DNA of 64,000 nt from Pyrenula massariospora (Eukaryota; Ascomycota; Eurotiomycetes; Pyrenulales; Pyrenulaceae). Positions 43,189 through 54,918 of the stretch are shown here, piece after piece. Numbering within the stretch: the stretch's first letter is position 1; each line of letters begins with the position of its first letter. A program made the translations under genes and the position numbers. The DNA is taken from NCBI GenBank assembly GCA_021030905.1, contig JAGFMI010000001.1:1116001-1180000 (forward strand). Direction: 5' to 3'. The notes under the pieces are model-generated. The model saw only the letters and a program-made list of their open reading frames with translations. It did not search any database and was not told the DNA's origin.

Positions 43189-46104
43189 TCAAATATACCC
43201 GATTCCGCCATTATATGATGCTTGAACCCACAGGACCTTATCCTCCGCAACAAGATCGGCTCCAATGCCAAGTGCCCTAAAAAGGGTCTCCCGTGGGACA
43301 GTGTAAATGATATCTTCATCCTTATCAAATGTGACTTCCATCGGCTCATCAGTGGTAAAGACAGTCTTCTCCCCAGCGGGAACTTGCACTGCATCTCGCA
43401 AATCCTTGATACGCCGGAGCATGGTCTTTCGGTGACGCCGAGCGATCGACCAGAAATGCGAAAGTTCAGTGACTAGTTCGAGGCCGCTATCGACAAGCTG
43501 TGAGTATTCTGATAGGTCAGAGAGCTTTCCGGCTGCACTTAGAATATCAACCGCTGTCAAAATAGAAAACGATGTGAATGGTGTAGAAAAGGCGAATTCA
43601 ACATCCGGAAGACGCGCACGTCGATCAGTACGTGACAAAATTCGAATAGTTTGAAGAATCGCCTTGGCATGATGTGCTGCCCTCCGAATGTTCCGTGCTA
43701 CTAAATCCGGACTGAGAAGCGACCAGCGACAATGGCGGTTTAGTTTCATCAGAGCCGTATGGTATAGGGTATGGAGTCCAATGTAGGTGCCGATATAACC
43801 TTCTCTGATCGCAGCGTCAGCGTTTTCAGGGGAATTGACCAGGTGGGGTGGCAAGCTGTCCATCCATTGCTGGAGTTGGCCATTGAAGCGTTCATAGAAC
43901 TTCTCGTGCACGGCAGCGTAGTCGCGAGACCCTCGGTGTGACGAGCGGTAAATATTGGCCAAGACATCGCCCCAGAGCGAGGAGATCTGAGCGTGATAGG
44001 CCATCGCTCCCAGATTTGAATCGTCGGCTTCGGTGGAAAGGGCAGGATCAACAATGTCGTTCCGAAAAAAGGGAGTCTCAGCACTCTCCTGGCGTTCATA
44101 TAGTTGCTCATTGATGGGAAGGCGCAACAGACAGTCATCATTGTTAACAATGCATAGGTGTCCAGAGCAGAATCCATTGAAACGATCCATAATGTAAGAT
44201 GACCAAAACGTCCGTCGTCGGCATTCAATCAGACCTGCTCGATTCAGTCCGTAAACTGAGGCCTCTCCCAGGTCGGTGACGCCTTCCTCCAGATTAAGTT
44301 TAAGCGCAGATGCACTTCGAAGAGCCATGCCGCATAGGTCCCATGCCTTGCCAGCCTCGCCAACAGCGAAATAGTAAAGCCCCAACATGAGCCGAGCATG
44401 CACTAATTGCAACACAAAGTGACCTTTGTTCTGGGACAACGCGTAGGCGGCAGTCTTCGCGAAACGCTTGCCATCGGATACATGCTGCTCTCTGTCGGAA
44501 AATACGGAACCCATGGCTAGGAGTGAGTAAACCACCATCCGGTCTTGTGGGCATTTATCAAAGCAAGTCGTGAACCAGCGCATAAACGGTGCTCGAGGGA
44601 ACATGCAATATGATGTGACATTGATGTGAGTGAAGTACAGATTCATGTAGTGGCATGTTGTTTCTGGGTCAACCTCGTAGGGATCGACATCCCATGCGAG
44701 AGCGATATTTTGGTCGTCGGTCAGATTGAGATTGGGTACAGGGCCGGGTGTCACAATTCGCTTCCCGTCCTCGTTGGTGGAGATCTTCAGTGGTGCAATT
44801 GTCGAAGCACTTGCGTATTGTATACTGTGAAAACGTCTGTAAGACATTTTGGTTCATAGATTTTTTGGAATAAGGTAAGATAAGTACTAGACTTCATAAT
44901 ATAGGTGAAGATAAGAGAAGGTCGCACACACAAGGTCTGAATCCAACTCAAACACCAATTGACGAACATGGGAGTGCCACGACGGGCTAGATGGATGAAA
45001 GGGTAGATTTCAATGAGTCAGCTCACCTTTCATGTTTAGCATTTTCAGACCTTTGTCTTTTCAGTGGTCTCGGTGACGCTTCTGCTGATGATACAGCCGA
45101 CGGAGCAGATACAGATTCACTTTGATGATTCGTGCCGCCACTATGAGCCGGTGCCGAGTCTTGTGGCGATATTCCCTCGGTTTTCATGTCTGTGCATGGA
45201 GAGTCGGGGAATGTCTGCGGTATAGAAGGTGTCGTCGGTGTGTGATGGGGATTTCGTGGTCTGGAAATTCAACGATCAGCTGGTATGTCAAGAAGAGTGT
45301 TGACGGCACCTTACGCGCTCTCAAATCTGCATTCACGGCCAAACTTCATGCACTGAGCACACTTCGGTGACGCTGGAAGACACTTAATCTTCTTCTCGCG
45401 GCAGGTGGTGCATGCCTGGGCTGCAGACGCAATATAGCGGTCAGTAATACTAAACTCGAAGTATGGGCATTAGATGGTGAGTAACGCTCACCAAGACGTT
45501 TCCTGGGTTTTCCGGCCTTGGTAGTACCCCACTGCGGGTTAAGGCTATCTCCATTGACGGCTTTCGATGCACGATTTCCTTCGTTATATACCCAACATGA
45601 TCCGTCTCTAGGCATGTACCTTTCAGTCGTCATAAGCGGGTGATGTTGCAGGTGGCGCCCTGGGCTGACAGGATGATACTGTCGATCCGACGGACGATCT
45701 GAGTGAAACGTGGGTGAAATGGCTAGAGAGGGAGGCCTGGGAGGTTGCGTGCTGCCTTCATAATATCGCCACTGCTCGGCGTTTAAGGAGCTAGATCTTC
45801 GGGTTGGACCAGGGGGAAAGGCCGTTGTGGGTGTTGACGTCGCCCTCGTGCTGTCTGGTCGAGGAGAATGGGGAGATGGGGCTGTGGGAGGATCCAGACT
45901 GTGGACTCCAGGAAAGCTGTGCCCATGAAAAAGGTACTGAGGTCCGTGGCGTCCTTCGCCTGGTCCGGTTAGTGGCACATCTGCAACACCTCGAGGCCCT
46001 GCCGGTGTCTCCTTCACAAAAACAGCGGACGATGCATGAGGTCGGCTGGCGTCCAATGGCGGGTTGAGCAGCTCGGATAGAGAAGGCAAGGATGCCATTA
46101 TCAT
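43189..46104 (-). CDS. Zn2Cys6 transcription factor with fungal-specific middle homology domain
   Basis: Nuclear regulator; target genes unknown. Exons (minus): 46104-45492, 45420-45315, 45260-45027, 44836-43189, all phases consistent, 866 residues. The first in-frame ATG is 46104 (or 46098); the longer open frame begins with TTG. A Pro/Ser-rich N-terminus leads to the basic run KAGKPRKRL. The zinc cluster then sits across the first splice junction: C208-X2-C211-X6-C218-X6-C225-X2-C228-X6-C235 (QACTTCREKKIKCL, CAQCMKFGREC). A Ser/Pro linker ending in PLKRQRSE follows. The last exon holds the fungal_trans domain (TCHYMNLYFTHINVTSYCMFP, MALRSASALKLNLEEG, RRRTFWSSYIMDR). This order, with about 205 residues before the cluster, is less common than an N-terminal cluster. 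No specific family symbol can be justified. Confidence 0.9.
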
Positions 46105-49100
46105 AGGCGTATCGATTCCGTGTAGCTCTAGCCTACTGAGCGCCAGTATCCACCCGGAGTCAATATGTCCTTCATCAGACAACTTCAACCCAAGCTTGGC
46201 AAGCTCAAGTTAGACCGGGCCAGATACGATTCTTGCTTCAATCCAACCGAGCTGCCGCGCAAAGCTATTTGCATCTGTCTATCAGTATTCCAGTCACAAT
46301 CGGCTGGATCTTGGCGTTAGGTTCTGGTGTTCTCCAGGTCGGCTAAAGATAAATTAGAATTGCGTTGAGAACATGCGGCGGCAATTGCAGTCGAAGTGAA
46401 CTGCTATCGAACAACGTACATGGCAGACGTGAATCTCGCAACGGAAATTCAGGGAGATTATTGATCTGGAGTCGTTGAATGTAGTGATAGTGGCGGTATT
46501 CGCTTCATTCACAGGTTGACAGAGAGAAGAGATGGAGCAGTGAGAGGAAATCGAGATACGACATGAGAGGAAGATCTCAAACGCACGAGCGCCCACATGA
46601 TTGCGCGGTGGGGCGGTTGCGTGCAAGTTCAACAGCAATGACAAGCGATACAAGGTTGAAAAGGAGCCGGTAGAAAGTTTAAAAGTACGATGAGCCGACT
46701 GGCACGGATGTCAAGGTGTGACCGGCCGGGTACATTGGGACCTACCCCGGATCTAGACAGGCAATCTGCGCCAAGTCGACTGTTTACAAGCCAGCCTCTG
46801 GCCGATGGGAAACTTTACTCTGGGTACCGTTTGATCATCGGAGATATAGTGGGTTGGGATCCAGACCCCTTTCGCCGCCTGCAGGCTCCGGCGATGCGGT
46901 GCGTCCGAGGTAACTTTATGTCACCCGTGGTCAAGGGCCGCCGTCGAATACAGCGCCTCGAGACGCATGGAGCAGGGCGTGTGTTTCATGGGTCTGGGGC
47001 TGCCAGAGGAATTGGAAAACCGCGACTCCCCAGACCCAGAGAAATAGTATACCAGCGACTAGGCAAGATCGAGCGACGGAAGAGCCAGCGGAAGAATCGA
47101 CACGATGTCACTTGTGGACGATGGGCAAAGACTTTGACGCTAGTACAGAGCCGTAAGCGTCATCAGCAGTAGTGCGACGAGGGTGAGAAGGTGATCGACC
47201 GTCCGCAGCCGAAAGGGCGCTAGGGCCGGAGGGCCAACTCTCCCATATACTGATCAGACCCAACTAGGCCGCAAGACGACGGTCTTGACTCGCTACTGCA
47301 GCGCTCTCCTATCGGGTATTATTGTTATTCTGCGAGACCCGACTATCATCCCGGGGAGCCTGGTCCTGGCCTGCGCGGTAAGTGGCAGCTCGCTAATAGG
47401 GGTTCAACGATCTTGCATCTCGATCGGCAGCCTTATGGTCCAGGGTGGGTGAGTTATAGCGTGTTCGCTTACGGACTGTGTATGAAATGTCAAGTGCAGC
47501 CTGTCCTTTCCATCGACCCTGGCATTATTGCACGAGGTTTCACGAGCACGCAAAGGCAGCATGGCATCCAAGCACCTCGAGGATCACCATGCAAGACTTG
47601 GCACGGGGACCAGGGCGATGTTGTCAGATATGGCAGTTCTGAATCGGATTCTGTATCAACAACAATGGCGATTAGCAGGACATGCCCAGGGTTGCCAGCT
47701 GGGATAATTAGTGTTTTGGGGGTACCCTGTACCTGAAGCTCCGTCTGGACCACTCTCTAACCCCAGAGGTTTTCTCGTGGAAAGTGGCTGAGGTCGAGGT
47801 ACAGGGTACGTACAGATCGATGCAGAGCGTGGCCGAGGTACTGCGCGGGCTGGCAAGCGTGTTCTGGGGGAACAGCGGGCGGAGGCGTTCTGGTGGCGGG
47901 GATGGTCTGAGCACGCTCGAGCCTCCAGCGCCATCATCGGATGCTGTACCGAGCTACCCGACCGCCCGAAGCCAAAACCTCCATCCGAACGACGCAGCGC
48001 CGTTCTGATTGGCCTCCTGACCTCGGCGGCGTCGGCGCGCTTGTTGGCTCCTGCTCGTCCACTCTGCGCTGCTGCCACTTCGCCTACTTTGCGAGATGGC
48101 TGCACTCACTCACAAGTCAGCGCATCGGGCGTTTTGGCTAGCTGGTACAGCGACCCTCCGAAGCGTCGTCAGCTCTCGTGTCGCGCAACGTGCTTGATAA
48201 GAAGCCTGCTCTTTGCAATTGCAGCATCTCCCTGCGAGGCTGACGACCACCCGTTGCATCCCTCAGCACATGTTCGCGCCAGGGTCGTGCTCTGCGACCT
48301 GCCTGATAAGCATTCGGTTCTGAATAACGTTCGCCTAGTCTCGGCAATAATATGCATGGGACGGGTTAAGATCAGAAACGACATGGGTAAGCCGAAGCCA
48401 ACGCTGCTGTGCGATGGCAGCTGTCGTACGCGTCGGCGGACAACGCAGCCTTGGGATTAGTCGATCATCCGATTGACTCCACACGTAGAATTAAGCGCCA
48501 CCAGAATTATACAGAGGAAACAGAAGCAGACGATCGCAAGGAGAGACTGGTCGATAAGAGTGTCCCCTCCCGGAGAGCGATTCAGATTTCAGATAGTGGC
48601 CTCTACCCGGCCCCAGATCTTCGTGCAACCTCGGCCAGGATTTGTTTCGGCTGGAAGATCCGACTAATCACGACAGATCTCATCGCCAAGATCATCCTTG
48701 ACTCATGATCGGCGCGATGCCAGGATCCGCACGATTGGGGGTGGAATTTAAGTTAGACACTGAAACTGACAGCTCCAGGGCTTCATGCAACTCGTGCATT
48801 ACTCGCGCCGGATGCTGGGAGCAGAACGAGTCGGAATTTGATCGCTGAGTCGCTTGATCTGGGACGGCAGTTTCGGCATCTTTCTAGCAGCCCGGCTGTG
48901 CTCGGTTGCTACCTACCTGGTATCTTCCCCAGGGGTGTTCAATGTAGATTCTTAGAGTGGTGTCTTGATAGCGGCGCCACTGCTAAGCCATGCTCTTGTA
49001 GCGTGGTCCACAGCCTGCAGAGACCCCTTTTCCTCCCCAAAGGCTAGTTTCGCGGACGATTTTTAACGGCCAATTTTCCTGTTTCGCTGCCGAGCTGAAT

Positions 49101-50058
49101 AATGAAGTGAAGTGTGGCAAGACCAAGTCGGATAAACCACATCTAACACTTATTGCCACTATTGAAATACGCTGCTTGGCGGCTTCTACTCCATCACACC
49201 CAATCGTTTAGCCATCCCAGTGCTAATGTTAATATCTCCAGCTCTGCGGATGATACCCGTTTTGGTTAAAAGCCATCTGATGCACCGCGCTATCATTCCT
49301 TCCGTAGATCGTAGGATCTGCTCGTAGGATCTACGAGGATAGTTTAGTGACGAGGGAGTCGCTATCACACGTACCTTACTTACCCGGCAAGTGGATAGCA
49401 TGTGTAAACATGCCATACCAGGGTTCTGTTCTAATCGGGTATTCACCGCGACTCGCCTATCCTTGGGCACGATTGGATCTCGCGTAATGAATCCCTGATG
49501 AATATTTTTTGGTATCTTCCGCGTGGTCTTCCTCGAGTCATAAATGCTAGCTCCGGTAGTAGAACTTTTGTTATGGGACATCTCTAGCTCCCAGCAAGAA
49601 GCCAGCGAGCTATTTGTAGGCTATCTGTCAGCCGATGACTAACTAACCGTCCGTCCTGTTACAGACCGTTCATCTATTCCTAGAGGACGCAAGGCGGCTG
49701 CGGGTTTGTGTAACATTGTGTACGCGCTAGACGCCACGCCAGCTTGGAACTAGACTACAACGTGTAGCTTTGAAGCTACGCACGAGTCAGTAGTAAACGC
49801 CTCGCGGGCGAAATACCTCGAAGGAGTACCAAAACTAGCCCATTAATTCCGTATGTAGGTGTCATGTGAGGGTCATCTAAAGGGAAAGCGGGGGCGAGGG
49901 TTCCTAATTATCGACTCCACGGGGAACACTGAACACCATGGCGGACTGGGAGGATCTCTGAGCCGCTCAACTTTGAGCACACGATGATGCCAGTTGCTCT
50001 TATCACCGTCAGCGAGGCTAGTGCACGCCTCCTTTACTAGGAGATCGCCACTAGACCA
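46105..50058. other. 4-kb region without a recognisable gene
   Basis: Long spacer upstream of the transcription factor gene. Frames of 60-160 codons exist on both strands (for example plus 46690-47172, minus 47656-48105, minus 49186-49581). None shows domain motifs, and I could not assemble a spliced gene. A small palindromic cluster with repeated CGTAGGATCT lies at about 49305-49345. Fungal regulator genes often have long upstream regions, which may explain part of it. Confidence 0.4.
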
Positions 50059-50719
50059 TTAACCAAGTCTCTCCGCAGCGTCTCGTATATTCCAAACAGT
50101 CTTATCCTCCTCGCCTTGCACTCTCTCGTCCTTCAGCATCCTGAGTGGCGTTAGTGATCTGCCGCCATCCAAAAACCAAGAGCGCTGAAGTACCTCGCAT
50201 CAACCCTTGCGTCTTCACCCTCGATTTTGAGAGCAGGTTTGGGAGTGACGGCCTCTAGCACAAAATGATTATCGCAATGCGGACAGTATTCGTCACTGTT
50301 ACACGTGGTTATTAGAGAAAACCATCAAAAGAAGTGTAGAAAGGCCGTTTGAGGAGTGTTGATTCGTTGGGATTCGTACCTCTCTTCGAACTCTCGCGCG
50401 TCTTTCCTGAAAGCCTTGCGGCATTTCTTGCATATAAAGGTCTGCGCCTTTATTTAGCAAGCATGCAATTTTCAAGACTTGCTCTCCACGTACCATGTCA
50501 TAGCTCTGTAGAAGCGGGTGATTCTCCTGTTCCTGGTGGCATTCGGGGCAGTCGAACCACTTTCGACCTGCGTGACAGTTAGGCGTATTTGTTCAGGAAA
50601 GGTTCTCAAGATATCGTACAGCAAGGAGAGCGGACTGCTACCTGGGCGTTGAGTATATGTTTGCTTCGCAAGGCGTTAGTCTCCGGCGACGCAATGATTC
50701 CCAGCCAAACCTACCACAT
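50059..50719 (-). CDS. CHY-type zinc-finger protein in six small exons
   Basis: Compact zinc-binding protein of 122 residues; molecular role unknown (the CHY domain also occurs in Hot13 and in RCHY1/Pirh2 E3 ligases). Exons (minus): 50719-50715, 50663-50620, 50567-50494, 50441-50380, 50295-50194, 50140-50059, with introns of 51-84 nt. The first coding exon is just ATGTG. Joined, the start reads MCKHILNAQVAVRSPCC, then RKWFDCPECHQEQENH, FICKKCRKAFRKD, DEYCPHCDNHFVLEA and an acidic/basic tail ending AAERLG. The Cys/His pattern (CKH, CC, CPEC-H, CKKC, CPHC-H) matches the zf-CHY pattern and the short MCKHILNAQ-type fungal proteins I recall. All six exons keep phase and all introns have GT..AG ends. 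It diverges from the NCS1 transporter. No single open frame covers it, so ordinary ORF calling misses it. Confidence 0.88.
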
Positions 50720-51800
50720 GATCCCAAGGCAAGTAGGAAAATGTGAAGTCAACAGGCTAAAAGTTGCCTAGTGGCGCTCGATCAACAAAACTCTTGAAGT
50801 CGAATGATATCTGGTAACGATAGTAGGTTTCAAGATCTGAAAAGATGTCTGAAGCTTTGAGGTACGCCTATCCCGGGCTTGATTTACAGCGGTGCAGCCG
50901 CACAATGTCTCGCCGTCAGGGCCGTCACTGCTCTTAGCCAAGTTGATTGGCCGGCTTGGCGCGTTCGGTCTTTGCCTGGGGAAACCTCTGGTACCCCAGT
51001 GTCCCATCACTCCTGGCTCGAACATATATCTACACTGAAGACAGGTTTGCCTAAAGCGGTCAACATTCAGACATGTCTTGTCGGCATATTGATCTCGTCG
51101 CCCTGCTCCATTCGAGCACTACTACGTCTACTTAACCGATGGGCCGCCGCATCGGCTTCTTCTCCACGTTGACAGGGGAAACCGCACGCCTAGGAAAACA
51201 CCAGGGCTGAAGCGCCCGAAGCGATGCGGAGCCGTCCGATCGCAGGAGTCGAGTCCAGATCGACCGTCGTGCCTGCGTTGAGCCCTGTCGACGCACACTG
51301 ACATTGCCGCCTTCAACATCTTGACACCATGGCCGCTCTGTATGCCAATGAGACTGGATTCCGACGAAAAAGAGGCCGCTGGAGAACAGATGCCGAGCCT
51401 GCGTCTTATCATGGGCACGGCTTCGACCCAATCAGCGGCCGGCATTGGTTGCTTTGTTTGGGGCATGGCGCCTATCGCGCGCTCCCTTATCGCCGCCCGC
51501 CGCACCAAAAAGTCTTCCGCGGCGAGCCCCACGATGTCGGCCCCGCATGGTTATCAGCTCCAGACCCTCCAGAGCGAAGGGTGTACAAAGTACTAGATAT
51601 TCAACATGGTGGCCACTAGGTATAGATATCACCTCTCCCTCCCTCATCATTCCTGCACCCCCCTGTGAACCGCTGCACTCCTGCTCGCCGGGGTTTCGTT
51701 TTGTCCTCTAACCGGCGAGAATATCCCACTGCACTGGATCTCGTTCCAGTGCAACCAAGCTGTAGCACATCGTTTGAAGTCGCTCCGAGTCGACATCACC
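50720..51800. other. Divergent promoter of CHY protein and NCS1 transporter
   Basis: About 1.1 kb between divergent genes. A 96-codon plus-strand frame starts at ATG 51329 in a strong context (CACCATGG) and ends at 51619, upstream of the transporter start. It is Arg/Pro/His-rich with no known motif, and could be a leader ORF, a small gene or chance. Confidence 0.4.
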
Positions 51801-53851
51801 ATGAAGTATATCCCGTCGAAGGAGACGGTCAAGGCGCGCTGCACCACAGCCAAGGCATGGCAATTGCCAAAGCAAGACAGCGCTCTGGCGCCGCCTGATG
51901 TATGGACGAATGCCGACATGGATCCGGTGAAGCCAGAGCATCAAACCTGGACCCTTTGGTATGTCGATCTTAGCTTCATCCTACACTCGCTTGAAGTAGA
52001 TGGCCCTCTGATACATCTCTTAGGACTTGGATGGCGTATTGGGCCACAGATACTATAAATCTCGGTGCGATACTCTCTAATCCCTTTCGAACATAGTTCT
52101 TAAGTCTACAGACGATCAGAATTGACCCTTTACAGGTACATGGGAAACAGCCTCAGGCGTGATTGCGGTGGGATTAACATGGCGCGACGCAATACCAGTG
52201 GTTAGTTTTATCCATGAATTTGCCTCTCTTGAACACCATGACTGATCTGTTGCAAACTATAGATGGTCGTAGGAACCAGCTGTGTGGCCATACCTATGGT
52301 TTTAAACGGCGCTATTGGTGCTAGACTGCACATCCCCTTCAGCGTCGTCGTCAGAAGCAGCTTCGGCTACTATCTTGGCTACTTCTGCATTGTGAGCCGA
52401 GCTATTTTGGCCATGTTCTGGTTGGGCATGTGAGTCGTTCTTGATCTTCTTTCAAGATGTTTGAAACTGATATGTCTGCACAGACAAGGCGCCAATGGAG
52501 CTCAATGTATCACACTGATGCTCGCTGCTATCTGGCCCTCTTATAATCGAATTCCGAACCATCTCCCCCCATCGGCCGGAATTACTACCAAAGAAATGGC
52601 CTCGTATTTTCTGTTCTGGATCATTCAGCTACCCCTTCTCCTGATTCCTCCGACAAGGCTTCGCTACCTGTTTATGGTGAAGATAATCGCTGCTCCAATA
52701 ACGGCCATAGCAACATTGGGATGGATCGTGCATAAAGCCGGAGGTGGTGGCGCAATTTTCGATCTTCCAGAGACTGTCCATGGCTCTACCAAAGCATATC
52801 TCTGGCTTTCCTCAATGTCGGCTGTGTAAGTATAGCTTCATCTTTCTAACTGTCTGTGTCTAACTTTATTAGGACCGGATCTTGGGCGACGCTCGCTTGC
52901 AACATTCCTGATTTTTCCCGTTACGCACGATCTTCAAGAGGTCAATACATCCAGCTTCCATTTCTCCCAGCCATTTTCACAGCGTGTGGAATCCTGGGAA
53001 TCGTGACAACATCTGCATCCAAAGTCGTCTATGGTGATTTTCTATGGAACCCGCTCAACATCATCGAGCATTGGTTAGGAAGCCCCGGGGGCCGCGCCGC
53101 CGCATTTTTTGCAGCTCTGTCCTGGTACATCGCTCAAGTTGGCACGAATATCACCGCCAATTCCATCTCTGCTGCAAACGATCTCACAGTCATGTTCCCT
53201 AGGTATGTTAACATCAAGCGTGGCTGTATAATTGCGGCTATAGTTGGCGGCTGGGTCATTGTCCCTTGGAAAATTCTCAGCAGCGCTCAAACCTTCCTCG
53301 CTTTCATGGGGGGTTACGCTGTCTTCCTCGCTCCTATGGCTGGCATAATTGCTTCTGACTACTGGGTGGTGAAACGAAGAAATATTGATGTGCCAGCGCT
53401 CTATGACCCATTTGGGCGATATAGATATTACGGTGGCATAAATTGGCGTGCTGCTTTGGCCTTCCTACTCGCTGTTGGACCCAACTTACCGGGTCTGGCC
53501 TACTCGATCAACCCCGACACGAAAATAACGAACGGTGCGAAGAATCTCTACACCTTCGACTGGCTTTATGGGTTCGTCGTGTCCATCGTTCTCTATACGT
53601 CACTTAGCCTTTTGTTTCCCTCGAAGGAATCGATAATTTCGACTACGATTTTTGGATACTCAGATACCGAAGAGTACGGTCGTACTCCATCGGAAATTGA
53701 TGAGAAAGAATATGGTCGAAGAGAAAGCACAGGGAACCCGAAAGGTTTTGGCAACGTCCACGGTCTAGATACGTTGGGCGCGACAAGGCGGAGTGTAGAC
53801 TCTGCGGGCAATAGGATGAGTATCTCGGAAAGGATGGGTGCTAAGGTCTGA
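51801..53851 (+). CDS. NCS1-family nucleobase/allantoin-type cation symporter, six exons
   Basis: Plasma-membrane transporter of about 12 helices that takes up nucleobases, allantoin, nucleosides or vitamins with protons; substrate not predictable here. Exons: 51801-51958, 52024-52064, 52136-52200, 52263-52429, 52484-52825, 52873-53851; 583 residues. ATG 51801 has the context CACCATGA, whereas the upstream frame opens with TTG. The N-terminal motif AWQLPKQ is followed by TWTLWTWMAYWATDTINLG in the first helix, assembled over two introns. GIQGANGAQC comes in helix 3 and NIPDFSRYAR and QVGTNITANSISAANDLT later, the last being characteristic of NCS1/Fur proteins. The tail of about 90 residues is hydrophilic (YGRTPSEIDEKEYGRR) and may control turnover. 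The 41-nt second exon is unusually small. It is in tandem with an amino-acid/choline-type permease. Confidence 0.92.
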
Positions 53852-54918
53852 ATTCTAAGCTGTCAAGATCCTATAGAGACCATGAGAACGGGGCAGTAGA
53901 CGATGGTGTGTTGACGCTCATGGTATCTAGCGCAAGTTTTAGCACTCTCGCTCATGAAGTTCAATCGTTTATAATTTGGCATACAGTACCACTGTCATCT
54001 GCGCTCTCTCTAATCTTTTCGCATCCTTGTTCAAGCTGTTGGCGGAACGTTGTTGCGATGACCTCAGCTCGTTGTCCCAACAGGTTCTCATAACTCCTGT
54101 AGTTCCATATGATGGGTAGTGTACCTATGAAAAGGGCAGCAGTTTTTTGGAGTCATAGGTGGCCCCAACGCAAGTTGTAGTATTCAATAAAAGGTGGCTT
54201 ACTAAAACCACCGAATTCGACCCTCGGTGACAAAGGTCGTGGCACTCGTAACCCGGCTAATAATTGGGGGATGTTTTGCTACGACTTCTACCACCGAGCC
54301 TCGATTAGTTCCAACTGTGCAATTAACGGCAATAGCTAATGTTTGGCCTATCCGGTAACGAATCAAGGCCATCATAGGATCACTGCGCATCCTTAACCAT
54401 TGCCACTTGCGTCAGCCGCTACTGCCCTGCATTTACATCCGAGAGAGAGAGAGAGAGAGAGAGCTCTATCAAATTCTTCCTCAATTGGGCAGGTCACAAA
54501 TGCGGGTCCCCGAACGGCGCCCTCTGTGGATAGATGTCTCGTCATGCATGCAAAATGCATGTTCTAGGCCCCTCGAATGTTCACAACAATTATGACAAGT
54601 CTTTTTTCATTGGCTTTCTCTTAGAAAGCTGCAAACTACAATGGATGCAAGGTTCTTTGCGAAGAAGATCGAACTTCTTCTGGTGGCAACCGAGTTCTTA
54701 GTTTCATGAAGACTCGCTCACCAACAGACAAATTCTTTGACTGAGGCTTCCTAAGCTTTTCTCATTGAGCATCTGTCGCATATCTTTCTCACTCAAGGAA
54801 CGAGTCGCTGACACGTGTAAAGTTCTGCTATTCAGCGTCCTACGAGCATCGCATCAATTGACATTGCTAGACTATTTACTTGCGCTGTTGTTTGCACAAA
54901 CCCCTCAATACACATACA
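53852..54918. other. Spacer between the two transporter genes
   Basis: Holds the NCS1 gene's 3' flank, a GA microsatellite and the permease promoter. No coding frame recognised. Confidence 0.45.
54441..54463 (+). repeat. (GA)n microsatellite
   Basis: Perfect GA dinucleotide run of 11.5 units, about 460 nt upstream of the permease start codon. Likely to vary in length between isolates. Confidence 0.9.

Noticed and set aside
46690-47172. 160-codon plus-strand frame starting with ATG
   Set aside because: Arg-rich with no motif, no splice-consistent extension and no recognisable homologue.
47656-48105. 149-codon minus-strand frame
   Set aside because: Arg/Ala/Pro composition typical of antisense or random GC-rich frames; overlapping frames on both strands.
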